Assembly: GCA_013398295.1 (NCBI GenBank)
Contig: VZSF01008843.1
Location: 429,217-493,216 of the forward strand
From: Chionis minor
Taxonomy: Eukaryota; Chordata; Aves; Charadriiformes; Chionididae
Reading direction: 5' to 3'
DNA: 64,000 nucleotides
Shown here one piece after another: positions 48,993 to 61,600 of the stretch. Under the pieces are notes generated by a model, which was not told the DNA's origin, made no database searches, and saw only the letters and a list, made by a program, of their open reading frames with translations. The position numbers and the translations under genes were made by a program. The number at the start of each line of letters is the position of its first letter. Positions within the stretch are counted from its first letter, which is position 1.

Positions 48993-51784
48993 GTGAGTAC
49001 GGGGGGCGGTATGCTTGCCGTGGGGCAGGGTCCGGGGTTGGCGTTCATTTGGGGTTTTGCACATTGCTTTCGCTTGTGCATTTTTTTTGTTTTGTTTTTT
49101 TTTTTTTCTCCTTCCCCCACCCCTAATTCTATGTCTGTTTTTCCCTTCCCCTCTGCGCGGATGGGTTCTTGAGCGAAGCGTGCAGGGCGAGCTCTCGCTC
49201 TCTGCATCCCTCCCTAAGGAGCGCTCTGCAGCGGCTGCTCCTTCTTCCCTTGCTTGCTTCCACCCTTTTTTGGGGGGTGGAAGTGGGGCAGATAACTCTT
49301 CCCTACGNAAATAAGTGCTGTGTTCAGCTCGGTGGGGGCGGCGATGGTGGGTGGGATCCCCTGCGAGCGCGCAGGTGAATGCTTTGATCCGGCTGCGCTC
49401 GGCACGCCGAGTTTCGCGGTCGGCGTGTGCCGGGCTGCGGCGCGCCGGAACCGGGGCGGCATGTGGCAGCAGCGCGCCGTTCTGACCGCAGCGCGGTGGC
49501 TTGGCAGCGCCTTTGCAAACGGCCTTTCACTCCTGTTCAAGGTATCCTAGAGGTGTGAATTACTAGTTAAGAGTGCGGGCCTGGCTTGTTGTAATTGCAG
49601 TTTGAAGATAATTGAGGCCATGTGCGGCTATGAGCAACAGAAAGATACTCTGACCTGATTCAAGCGCACTTGATTTGCAGTGTCCATTCTCCTTTCCTGG
49701 AGAATGGAAGGAAATAATATAGCGAGCCTGTGGGCTGTTGCTCTCTGGGTTAGGAAATGCTGTGGCTAAAAATCCAAGCAGAACATGTGAGAACACGTGC
49801 TTGCCCTGCACCGAAAAGCAGAAACGTTGGTAGGTGCCAGTAGGTGCTCCGAGGAAAGCAGGGGGTTCTCTTGCACTGCAGGGCAACTAAACCTCCTGCC
49901 AACATTGAAGGCTTTAATTTTGCCTGAAAAAGGGGCAATAACTTGTAGCTTAGAACGGGGAAGTATCACAGAGCAGTTTAACATTGATTCAAGTCATTTA
50001 TTTGACTTGAATACCTAGTGAAATACTCCAGGGATTGCTGATGGAACAAATATAGGAGGACTGGCATAGCACTGAGCAAAGGCATGACCTTGAGCTCGAG
50101 TAATGGAAAAGAATATAATTTAGTGACAAAACATGGGGTCGTGCACTCCAGACAAAACAGCCATTGCCTATAAGATAAAACTCACTAGTTAAAGGCATCT
50201 GGAATAAATATTGTGCAGTGGCTGTACCCTCCCCGTACTGCAGCTTCAGAATTGCACCTGCATTTGTGGCTCCACGTGATGCTGGGCAGAGGGATTATTG
50301 ATGTCTCCTTACTTGGCTGTTTGAGGGCAACCCTGCAAATACTCTGTAGCTCTGGACAGCTTCACTCATAAGACTTGCTCCCGGTCTGCTGCAGTTGAAG
50401 ACCAAGGCATTGGATGAACATGGGGATAAAGAGCTTTGTTGCAGAAGGCGGTTAGAAACACCGAACAGGTTGATGCTTCTCAAAATGAAAATGGAGAGGT
50501 AGATGGTTACTGTCTGTATACTGTCAGGGTATGTAAGAGAAAGTTTCAAAGGTAAAACTTTTACTGAAAAGACTCTAAACTGATTAAACTTAAATTGAAG
50601 GATTAATGTCCATGACTTATGGGATAGTTCTCCAGTAAGAAAGTGCCTGGCAAGGGGGAAGGACCCAAGAAATGAGGTGCTCTGAACCTTTTTTAGAATT
50701 GACTTAGTGCCTTGCAGGAAGGACTTGGAAGAATCCTTGAATCTCAGCTTCCTTTAGTAACACGAGACTCATGCTGACCTTTCAGAGGTTTGTTATCTCC
50801 AAGGCAGCCAGCGCTGGTAGCGGTGTAGAGAATGACTTGAGTGAAAACTTCTAAGAAGACTTTGAGTTGGAGAAACAAGGTTCATAAAGTTACCTATTTG
50901 AAAGATTATGCTCTGGAAGTAACTGGAATTCTAAAGTGATATACTGCATTCCCAGACTGAGCAAAAATACTGCCAGGGCATATTACAAATGACTAGCTTT
51001 CAGGGCAGGAAGCCAGAAGTAGAGTTTTCTTGTCCTTGTGTACCCTTTTAGTCTTTTTCAGTAGACTTGCAGTGGAAGTGACCTGGCTATACAGATGTAA
51101 GACTTGCTGAAATTTTAATTGCTAACATAGAATACGATTCCCATGTACACCATGAGTGTTTCTAGCTGCAAATAAAACAAGGTTTAATTGTTTGAAAGGC
51201 TAAAGTGTAGTTATGCAGAGCACTGTTCTCTGAAGATTAACAAAAGTTCTTTTTTTCTGGAATCAACAGGAAGATAAAGTTTTGAGATCTTAAATTCCCT
51301 TGTAAATTTGAACAAGGGTCTCCTCATCAAAAATTTTAAAACTCAGACTTTCTAACTCATCTACCAAGTGGAACTGGAAGATTTACTGAATATTGCTGAA
51401 ACTCTAGAAGGCTAGCCCTGTTCCAGCCTGTGATGAGCTGTTGTTGGTGAAAGATAATTATTACTGTATCATTAGGAGGCTAATGAGCCACAGATCTGAA
51501 GTGCTAGTAATCTATATAGTGGCTTGGTCTGGATATCTAGACTGTGATTATTGAACTGCATCTTACCGTATCGCTTCTTTAGGGGGGGGAAAAAAAATGC
51601 TAGTGTTTTGACTGTACTATCCTGGTGACAAAGTTAAAACTAATTTCACTCTTAGGCCTTGTGTTGCAAGACCAAGTGCTGATAAACTGTCTTTGGCGTT
51701 TAATCTAAGTTGACAAATGCTTAGTTCCAGGTGCAAATGTACTGCTATCTAAACTGTATTAACTCTTATCTAGATTAAATCAAG

Positions 51785-54700
51785 ATGTCTTCAGGAAATG
51801 CTTTCATTGGAAAACCAGCCCCTGACTTTACTGCTACGGCTGTGATGCCAGATGGACAATTCAAAGACATCAAACTCTCTGACTATAAAGGTAAGCTTAT
51901 GTGCTTCTCCAGTTATACAGATATAATCTGGTCATATGCAGGAGTGGAAGGCATCTAAGGATGCATCTTGATTTAGTTTTGAAGTAACATTGACCACTTG
52001 GCAGTAGACTGAAGTACACCATTTGTGCAGTGGTTCCCAGTGATGGCTGGAGTATGCTTGGGAAGCTGGAACATGCAGCCATGCTGCTGACAGCTATGAT
52101 AACTGTTGCTAATTAGCATAAAAGTTCTCTAAACTGTTATCTTGGATCAAGCTTATTTGTCCTGTCTGTCATACTATGAGACTGATGTAACATCTCCAAA
52201 GTGGAACAGCAAAATGTTCTCTTGTAGGTTTTCTGTTAATGGAAAGTAGATCTTTTTTTTCNGTCTCCTCGCGAGACCGGGGCGGGTATAAAGCGCCCGG
52301 TGCGGGGGGGGCTGCCGCAGTGTGGGCCTTCGTGCTGCTGCGAAAAGTGCGAGGGGTTGGCTCTTTGTGTGAGTACGGGGGGCGGTATGCTTGCCGTGGG
52401 GCAGGGTCCGGGGTTGGCGTTCATTTGGGGTTTTGCACATTGCTTTCGCTTGTGCATTTTTTTTGTTTTGTTTTTTTTTNAGTTTCTTTCTCTAGAGTAA
52501 AATGTATGCCTTATCAAAAAACCTTACTAAAATCAAAGGGAAAGCCTGGAGTGTTCAAGTACTAATGTGGATGGCTTTAGAAAGAGATTTTGAACTGGAA
52601 GCAGCAGCCCTCAGACCATGTGAGGGCGGTGGGTAGGTATAGGCTAGTAACCCATTTGATTAACTTGTAGCATTTCAGACCTATGGCTTTGCTGCACTGT
52701 TAGTAGTCACCCATGGGGTCTTGTAGTGTAGGTACTAGGTGTACTCTGGACAGGCCTATGGAAGTAGACCCAGGAGACAGGCATTCTCTGTCAAATTTGA
52801 CAGTCTGATCTTGGAGACTTCAGTTGGGTAGGGTTCTGTGTTACTAGCTGTAGAGCGGCCTTGAAAATGGTTGCAAATGGTATTTGGCTGAAGGGTAAAT
52901 CCCCTAGGTGCTTTATAGGCTTGACACCTATATAGCAAGTCCTAGACTAGAGGCATCTGTAGTTTTTGCCATTTGATCTTTAAAGGCAGTGTTGTATCAA
53001 GCCCTTTCTCCTCTATTGGTATTTGAATGGTTGATAGTGAGTATGACAACTCTTAGAAAGGTATGAGGGATTAACTGGTTGTACTGCTCTTCTAGGAAAA
53101 TATGTTGTGTTCTTCTTCTACCCTCTGGACTTCACTTTTGTCTGTCCAACTGAAATTATTGCGTACAGTGACAGAGCTGATGAATTCAAGAAAATTAACT
53201 GTGAAGTAATTGGAGCTTCTGTTGACTCTCACTTCTGTCACCTTGCCTGGTAAGAATCAGCCTTTTAACCTAATAGGATATTCTGCCTGGTCTCAGTTAT
53301 TGCAGGAACTGAATCCTGAGTATATTCAAACTTTCTTACAAAAGTATCAAATAAAGGCACTTGAAGTAGTGGTAGGACCAGGTGCTTCTGATCAGAACTG
53401 AGCAATACCATTCAGTTCTTCTGTTGCCTCGTGACATACTGAGTGTGACATCGCAGAATGGATCAGCTTTTGTACCTTGTACTTTATTCTGAACTATCCA
53501 TATTTTTAACATGTAAACTTGCTCCTTTTAGGATCAACACTCCTAAGAAACAAGGTGGTTTGGGTACTATGAAAATCCCATTGATTTCTGACACAAAACG
53601 TGCCATTGCCAAAGAATATGGAGTACTTAAAGAGGATGAAGGTATTGCATACAGGTAATATGCAAGAAGGTAAACTTGCTGTTAAAGTCTTATGTTGCAA
53701 TACATGGAGCATGTCAGATGAATGCAGAGCTTGCATATACCTGAACACCTGCAGCAAGTTGAAGCTATTAGCTATTGTAAATTTAAACTGCTTCAAGCTA
53801 TAAAACACTACTACAAGGGGAGAAGCAACTCGCTTCTCCTTAGGCTTTTCATGGTTTTGATAAGGTAGGTAAATGCCTGCTGCTTCCCTTTAATTACCAG
53901 TCTGAACAGTGCCGGAGTCTCATGCAGGTGAGCTTCTGCAAATATTGGTAATGCAAGACCTACATAGTCATGAAAGTGATTACAGGTATTTCATCTAGCG
54001 ATTAAGTACAGATGAATTAAATCCCAAGCTTTATCTTCTAGTCAGCTGTTCAGAGTTCAAGTTGCTGGGGGAGCTGAACTTCTGCGAACTCTTAATGTGA
54101 CTTAGGAAGATGTAACGGATGAGCCATTGCTGGGTGTGGTTTTTTTTTTTCCTCTTGAGAACAATGTGTGTAATTTTTCTCTAAATGTAAGAATGCCTCT
54201 CCTTAAATGCCCATTTTCCTGGAGTTTCTCTTCCATTTTGTTTTTCCACTAGTATCTTCCTTAAATAGGAAGTGTTACTTTGCTTTCCTGCATTAGTGCT
54301 TTGACTTTCAGGTGCTACTGTTTCAATGCTGTGCATACATGGAAGGTATTCAGTTTTGGGAAGAGGTCCGGTAGTACTGGATGGCACAACTTACTGCCGT
54401 AATAGAATATTGAACTTGAGTTTTTTAAATTCACTTCTGTCTAATCTGTTTTTCAAAAGCTGTGTTTAACTTGAGGGCTGTTCCTTTTAAATTTTTTTAG
54501 GGGCCTGTTCATAATTGATGAGAAGGGGATCTTGAGGCAGATAACAATCAATGATCTTCCTGTTGGCCGTTGTGTTGATGAAACCCTCAGACTTGTCCAG
54601 GCCTTCCAGTTTACAGATAAACATGGAGAAGGTAAGGGTTCTTCCTCTTTCTAGTCTTAAATATTTCTCTAGAGAACAGTATTAACTAGGCAGGTTAAAT

Positions 54701-56282
54701 CAAGGTTTACTGGAAGGTACTAAGTACATGTATGGATCTGTGCACAGCAAGTAATTGTGCCTCTTGAAGTGCAGCTGGTCATGTAAAGCTGCTTGCTGAA
54801 GGACACTCTGGTACTAGATTTATCTTATTTTAGTTAACAGTCCATTAAATACTTGCTAATATCAAAATATGTAAGTTAAATTTGGTGCTGGATGTCTTGT
54901 TAAGCATGTAACACTGTCTGAATTAGACACACAAAATACTTGAGTCAAAGAACATGTTGTAACTTAGCCTGCAAAGGCAAGCATAATTTAGACTCTGCTC
55001 TTAGCTTTGGTAGGCTGAGACCATCAGTACTACTACTATGTTTTAAGCATTCCAATTCCTAGAAAGCCTGCTGATCTCCGTGTCCCAGCTGTAGTGAGGG
55101 GAAAAGGGATGAGAGTCTCCTTGTGCCCATAGTTCAAGAGTGAACATGAAGTGCTTGGCGGCTGGTAGCTTTTCTGCAGGAGTTACCAAAAAAGCACTGC
55201 AGATGAAAGATTTGAACGAGGTTATGAAAGCTTGAAATTGCTATATGTATTAGTAGTCTTCAGCTGTGATTAGCTAATGACAGATGTTGCTGCTAGTCAT
55301 ACTTAACTTGCTTCAGAACTGGTAAATCAAAGGCAGATTTTATTAAACCAAGCTGCCATTGTGGCTATGCTATAGCCTGAAGAGAGTCAATGTTTCTGAA
55401 CTAGTATGTCGTCCTCTTGTCAGCTGAGGAGACATACCTAATAGTTGATGATGGAGCAGTCACATGTCTTGCAAATGAAGCCTCTTGGGGTTTACTATGC
55501 CCCGGAGTAGTCAAAAGCTGGCAAAAAGCTTTTCCTCCAGAACTAGGACTGCAGTCTCACCTAAACCAGGATAGACCAGAATAAGGTGTGTGGCAACACT
55601 CAGAAACTGAGAAAACTGTAGCTAAGACTGCCAGTTTTGTGTGGACCATGCACGAAGCCTTGCATGACTGTGCTGAAGGCAGACTGTATCCAAAAGAATG
55701 CCGCTCAGGAGTCAGGGCAATTTTGAGGCCATGCAACTTCTGCATCTTGGTGGCCTTTTAATGGCTGTATAGGGGAACCAGGGACAGTTTAACTCTTCTT
55801 CTCCCTCTCCATTAAACTGGAGAATGGGACTAGGGTTGATTAAAGATAAGGAGAATATAGACAACTGGATCCGAGGAGAGAGGGTACTGTAATAGTTGTA
55901 AGGTCTTCTGACGCAGGCTGCTGGAGTTGGTGTTACCTTGCTGTCAAGCTTTCATGAAGCTTTTAAGGGGGCTGGGGAGGGATGCATGTGTAGAAAGCCC
56001 ACTGTTCCTTGGGTGCTACCACCTAGGGATGAAATAGAAATGGTTAAGATAAACAATGTTATGCCACACTGAATAATGCACCTTCTGTATGTTGCAGAGA
56101 TGTGTACAAGTTTTGAGTTGCTAGTTTGCTTTAATGCTGTGTAAAACATGTTCTGCAGGAGCAGCTGGTAAGACTTTCACATTCTTATCTTTTCAGTGTG
56201 CCCAGCTGGCTGGAAGCCTGGCAGTGACACCATCAAGCCTGATGTCCAGAAGAGTAAAGAGTATTTCTCCAAGCAGAAATAA
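51785..56282 (+). CDS. PRDX1: PRDX1, peroxiredoxin 1 (typical 2-Cys thiol peroxidase)
   Basis: Reduces hydrogen and alkyl peroxides with thioredoxin as reductant; cytosol and nucleus. Coding exons: 51785-51890 (exon begins 51774), 53096-53249, 53532-53654, 54501-54631, 56197-56282 (TAA). They sum to 600 bp, a complete 199-residue protein, the usual length. The start is [15 protein letters not shown]. The peroxidatic cysteine is in [11 protein letters not shown]. The resolving cysteine is in [11 protein letters not shown], in the last exon. Cysteines also occur in INCEVIGAS and SHFCHLAW. The GGLG motif and the C-terminal KEYFSKQK (YF motif) are both present, so the protein should be the hyperoxidation-sensitive type. 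A duplicated promoter segment sits in the intron after the first coding exon but does not touch the coding sequence. Confidence 0.98.
52263..52479 (+). repeat. Exact 217-bp copy of PRDX1 promoter/exon 1, bounded by single Ns
   Basis: As read by eye, this segment is identical to 48887-49103, including the TATA box (52287-52292), exon 1 and its donor. It is flanked by single Ns at 52262 and 52480 and placed in the intron after the first PRDX1 coding exon. The breakpoints flanked by N and the lack of divergence suggest a false duplication made during gap filling or scaffolding. Confidence 0.95.
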
Positions 56283-56561
56283 ACTTTCAGTTTGAGTGGA
56301 AACTAGTATGCCTTACATAAAGAGCAAGCATCAGTTACTGAACTTTGACTAAGTCATTGCATCTGAGTCAAGGGATCATGCTATAGGTATAAACAGTAAC
56401 TTTTTTTACTTGAAGGAGAGTTTGTCCTGTTTGACAGTACCTTCATAGAAAATCCTAATGATCAGTATCTGTACATCAAGCCCTGTTGACTTTAGTGACA
56501 ATGCAGTGTATGTGGTTAGCCATGTGTTGCATATAGAGCAGTTGTAACCTTTTGTAACTCT

Positions 56562-56567
56562 ATTAAA
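56562..56567 (+). terminator. Poly(A) signal of PRDX1
   Basis: ATTAAA at 56562-56567, 280 bp after the stop codon. It is followed by T/G-rich sequence (gctgtctatgtttcttatg) suited to a downstream element. An AATAAA at 57283-57288 is a possible distal alternative. Confidence 0.65.
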
Positions 56568-56599
56568 CTTGCGGAAAGAGCACGCTGTCTATGTTTCTT

Positions 56600-58225
56600 A
56601 TGTTGTAGCCATCAGGAGAGTTGAAAGAGCAGTGCAGGCTGCACTTGTGAAAGCTAAGTCTGAGCTGTCTGTAGATAATTCAATTCCTGAAGATCTTTTA
56701 CAGCTCCATTAGAATGGAGATACTAACATGTTAGTTTTCATGTTGCAGTAGTAGAGTACTCTACTGCTAAAGTAATGAAGAGTATAGGCAGAGGAATGTG
56801 GTTTGATACTAGTCTGTCAGACTTAAGCAATGCTACCCACTCTGCTCTAAGCATGAAGCATAAATGTGATTTACAAAGGCCAGGCATATTTTCATGCACA
56901 GTGTAGACTTACTTCTGTGTCTACTTTGGTCAAAACTGACTGTTCATGCTAATTTTGTGGGAATCCAACATTCAGTTGAAAGCTGTGTGTACCGGAGTGG
57001 AAGACTAAACTTTCTGGAGATCAAACTTCCTTGAATATACAACATTCATACCTAGTCTCTCCCACTACATAGTAGTGAGAGTATGTCATTTATCCATTAG
57101 CTTGTAGTCATATGATTAAGATCAAAAGAAGGATGGCCCTATAAAATCTGCTACTCAGATGTGCTCAGCCTGGTCTTTAATTGTTGTATTCCAAATGATT
57201 ATGTGTACTGTAGAACTCAAAGCACATGACTGACCTTAAGTTACACTAAAGCCATGTAGCTTCATGCTTAAAGGTGCCTTGCAATAAAGTCCTGAACTGC
57301 AGAGCTGAGGATTTGGGTAAGGAGCCTAGGAATATAAGTGAGTTATAACACTGGGATCTTTATGTACCTGTAAAGATTAAACTCTTAAAGGCCAAGACAA
57401 TGCATTTAACTTCAGCTCCTCAAGTAGTACAAGTTCTGTCCTGCTTAAAGTGAACAATAACAAAGTTGAGGCTCGAGGCTATTTAGGTGAGTCAGAAGTG
57501 AGAGTTGCATGCCTTGAGTAGTAAATGTCTTGTCAGTTGGAAAAAAACCAGACTTCTTACAGAAGCCTTACTAGCAAATACTGCAGTAAAAACTAAAATA
57601 GCTCATTTCCTGGGTCTTGATTAAGTGTTACAAATCTTCCTGAAGATATATGGAAGTGATGCTTAGTTAGCCCATTTTGTTTAGCACTTAAAATATATTC
57701 TTTTCAAGGTAACAGATGAGGCTTACAGCCTGTGTGGTACTGAGAACTAACAACTGTATGTGTGTATATTTGCAAGTGAATGAATATTAATGCAGGATGG
57801 CTGGGTACTAAGTTATCTTTGTTTATCAAACTTCCTTTCCTAGCAAATGAAAAGGAGTTACGTCAGGACTAACTTAAATCTTACCTTAGCTGTATCTAGC
57901 TATACTAGCCTTGAAGCATCACAAAACTGAGTACAGTGGTTCTTTAAGAGGGTACAATATCAGTGTGGTCTAGCCCCGTGGGATGGGCATTTTTACCTCA
58001 GTGATGTGACTGAAGTGACTTCTGCTCTTAGAAGTAAAATTGCACCTATTTTGAGTGGGCTGTTACATCCTATAACGCTACATGAAGTCCTGCGAACTCC
58101 TGATAGTGGGGCAGAGAAGCCTGTTCTGTGCCCGGACCAAGCGTCTTTACGTTAATGAACAAGTTCAGCCCTTCACCACGATATAAACAGCTTTTCCCAA
58201 GTGTATTGGTTGTTCAAATGTGTGT
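56600..58225. other. PRDX1 downstream interval
   Basis: No coding exon recognised on either strand. In mammals MMACHC occupies this position on the strand opposite PRDX1; I see none of its blocks here. An A/T homopolymer (A-run) lies at about 58227-58245, just before the next CpG island. Confidence 0.5.
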
Positions 58226-58269
58226 TAAAAAAAAAAAAAAAAAAATTTAAAAGCAACAGACTTACTAGC

Positions 58270-58605
58270 TGCTCTGTCACCTCTCCCTGGGCGTAGGGGA
58301 TAAAGGGTTTCTCTCACGTTCCGCTCTCGGAGCTCCCTCATGCCGCCATCCCGGTTACTCCGGGGGGAAGAGAAGGGTCCGGCGGAGGCCGAGGCCCCGC
58401 CGCCCCCCAGAGGCACCGGCCGCGCTTTTCCAACGGCCGGCGCGCGGGGAGGCCGGCGATTGGCTGCGGTGGGAGGCGCGCGGGCGGTGGCCGGGCCGCC
58501 TCCCTCAGGGGCGTCGTGCGGCGGCGGCGGCTGAGGTAACGGGTCAGAGTTCACCCGGAGGGCGAGCTGCGCGGAGGAGCGCCCCGTAAAAATACCCCTT
58601 TTCTC
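58270..58605 (+). promoter_or_regulatory. CpG-island promoter, possible non-coding first exon (TESK2 by synteny)
   Basis: A dense GC/CpG island of about 330 bp with an inverted CCAAT box (GATTGG, 58459-58464). On + a donor GGCTGAG|GTAACG would end an exon at 58535. No protein is recognised. By human order the next gene on this strand after PRDX1 and MMACHC is TESK2, whose transcription would run rightwards; this assignment is inference. A minus-strand start, for example for MMACHC, is the alternative. Confidence 0.5.
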
Positions 58606-61600
58606 CATTTATTTCATACTTCTCTGATGTAACGTGTGTCGTTTGATACGTTGTTTCCTGGGCCCGCTGGCCGCGTGGAGGCACAAGTTCTGACAGGAAG
58701 ATTTTATTAGCTGTTTGAGGTTCACCCTCGCTGCTAACACAGCTATGCTTGCTTCTGCTTTTAGCAATATCTAATATTGTTCAACGACATACTTTTAGTA
58801 TCTCCCACCTTTTAAACATCCCAATAGTTGTGTTCGTGTGTTAATTTTCCTATTTTGAAAAGTGGTTGCTCTCAAAAACTACTTAAGTAGCTATTAATTT
58901 AGAAAAAATTCTATGAAAAACACTTCAGTGGTCTGCTGCTATCCACCTGGAGCTGGTACGCTGAGATGCCATAAACAGTATGTATTTAAACATCATAGGC
59001 GCTGTTGAATTATGACAACGTGGAAATTCAAAGCAGCCAAGAAACGAAATACCTGTGGGCTAGGAACTGTGTTAAATGTTTGCACCAAATGGTTGGCTGT
59101 GAGAATTAATGCAATTAAGCAATTTTTTTATGCATTCTTCAGCCACATGAGGCATTTGTGGGAACATTTGCCACGCCATCATTTTAATGTTTCCAAGAGT
59201 ATGACACGAAACTTCTGAGTTAACATACGAAACTTCTTCAAATCAAGAAGAGTCTGGGTTTATTTCTTTGCTTAAACTCAATATTGATTCAGATGCCGCC
59301 TGGAATTTCCATTATGTGTTGTGGGGCTTACACCCCGCTCCTAGCATCGTGACATCTTAGACTGGTATAATTGTTGTGACATTCAAATAATTATAATCCT
59401 TATTTATTGAGAAATTATTTTTCACGTACCAAGATGTGTATTGGATTTTCATTACAGTTATGAACTGGTTTTGCTTTCGTGATCAATGGGTACGGTATTT
59501 CCCAGGGAGGTAAAAACACATCAGCAGTTCTTAGTTTTGGTGAGAAGACTGATAGCTGTGGCGGTATCACGTACAATTTTCCCTGAAGATGTATCCAGCA
59601 GATGCTATTTAGAAAGGACAGACTCTTGAATGTGATGTTTGTTTGCTTTTTTTAATGTGTGAGTGATTGCACTTTTTTTTTTCCTTCTACTTTCTGTGCT
59701 TATAAAAAGTAGCATTGCATTCATTGGTTTCTTTAGAGTATCTTAGAACAGTCAGATGAAGGGAAACTGAAACACGTTACTGTGTTTTTTTCCCATTTCT
59801 GTTCATTTGCAGATGATTGCTATGATTACGGGGAGCTTGTATAACTGGCTTGCCACTTTGCAAAATAACTTATTTTAAAAGCATATGAGGTTTCAGCCTT
59901 AAGATAAACCCAGAAAAAATATTTGGATCAGTTTAAATACCTGTATGTATCTTTTACAGATTTTTAGAGAAATTTATGATACTGCATTCCTCTCAAAAGC
60001 AGAGTGCCAATAGAAGTAAATCTACTAGCGGTCATCTACTGACAACATGATAATGAAATTGGCTATATTTTAATATACTTATATTCTTGTTTTTGAGGAC
60101 TGAACTACACAGCACTAAGTATTTACACTGGTAAGCAGCTATAGTAAATGAAATTATATAAATATATATGGGATTTTATCTGTTTGGTGAGATCTCTAAA
60201 ACTGTTAAAACAGTATGTAATTAAACATTATTTCAAAATTTCATGCAACAGTTACGACCAAACTCTTTGAAACTGAACTTTAACAGCTGTGGTGAAGTAG
60301 CCCGGATGTCACCTCTCAGGTGGTGTGATCTTGCCCTCAAAAATAAATGGCGATGGGTCCTGTTCACTGCAGTGTTACAGACAATGGCTTTAGGTACTGG
60401 TACTGATTTGCCTGATTTTATTGAAGACTGAGTAATAGTGGGAGGAAATTAATCTTCTACGCATTGTGTTCTTTGTATATTGTCTAAAATTAAGAGTATT
60501 TACTTGCTTATTTTTGTGATAGATATCTCTAAGTTTTCAAAGAGAATAGCCTTTGTGGGAGAACATCAACAGGATTTTTTTGGTATGTCTAATACAAAAC
60601 AGTGCATCAGGCGTAAATTCTACACATTATATGTTTATTGTAGAATACACAGAATGTGACTTTCAATATTTGATATACAGAATCTAACCTTTACTAGATT
60701 TTGTACATCTTTTGTAGTATGTTATTTCAAAATTAACACTTGCATATTTATTTATAGATGTTTATAGGAAAAAAAAATGCTTAGTAGTGTTTTTAAAAGA
60801 ACTAGCACTTGTTACAAAATGAGTTTCTCATTGGTTTTGAAAAACACTCTAAAAAGTTACTAAATGCAAAAAGCATCATTTTCTTAACAAGTGCTCCAGC
60901 CTTTTTATCAGGGCTTTGATGAATAGTTTATTGGATTGTCCAACAAATCAATACAGTTCAAAGAACAAAAAGCAAGGGGTTTACATCTCACCGGTATTGC
61001 AAAATGATGCACTTTGGTTAGGAAAGTATGGTTACAAAAGCCCCAGGAGTGTACTACTTAGTAATATTATGCATCAAAACAACAGTCATGTAAAGATTAT
61101 GTTAAAATAATGGGGTTAGTAGTTTGAAAAATATCATATATATTCTCTGTGAAATTTTTAGTGAGTCTGATGTCCGATATTAAATGAGAGTCTGTGTGAA
61201 TATATGTTCTGAAGTATCTTGCTAGGCAGATTAAGCACAGACGACTTAAAACAGAAATGGCATGGTTTTACTTCGTGAAGGGGAGATATGAGGTAAGTGC
61301 AGCGGAGTGGTGTGAAGCCACAGTAGCTGTGGCTGGCGCCTGCTAGCAGGAGTGCAGCACATGGGGACATCAATTCAGGAAGTGCATTATAGCTGTCACT
61401 GTCTTTTTGCGATATAAATTAGTGGCACATACAAAAAGAACACTGAATTATGAAATCATAGACATAGTGGGTATCTTTTTAATCATTAATATATTAGCTT
61501 CTATTTTTGAATACTGGAAGAGAAAAAAAAACCCATGAATTTGCCTTTAATCTACGGTCAGAACTGATTTTACTTTGGCTGTGCGCACATCTGTGTTTCT

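Noticed and set aside
52174..52565. Open frames in PRDX1 intron 2
   Set aside because: They belong to the copied promoter segment and repeat those at 48795-49207.
58225..58608. 127-residue minus-strand frame ending in a phenylalanine run
   Set aside because: It lies in a CpG island with the run coming from a poly-A tract. It does not resemble MMACHC or any family I know.
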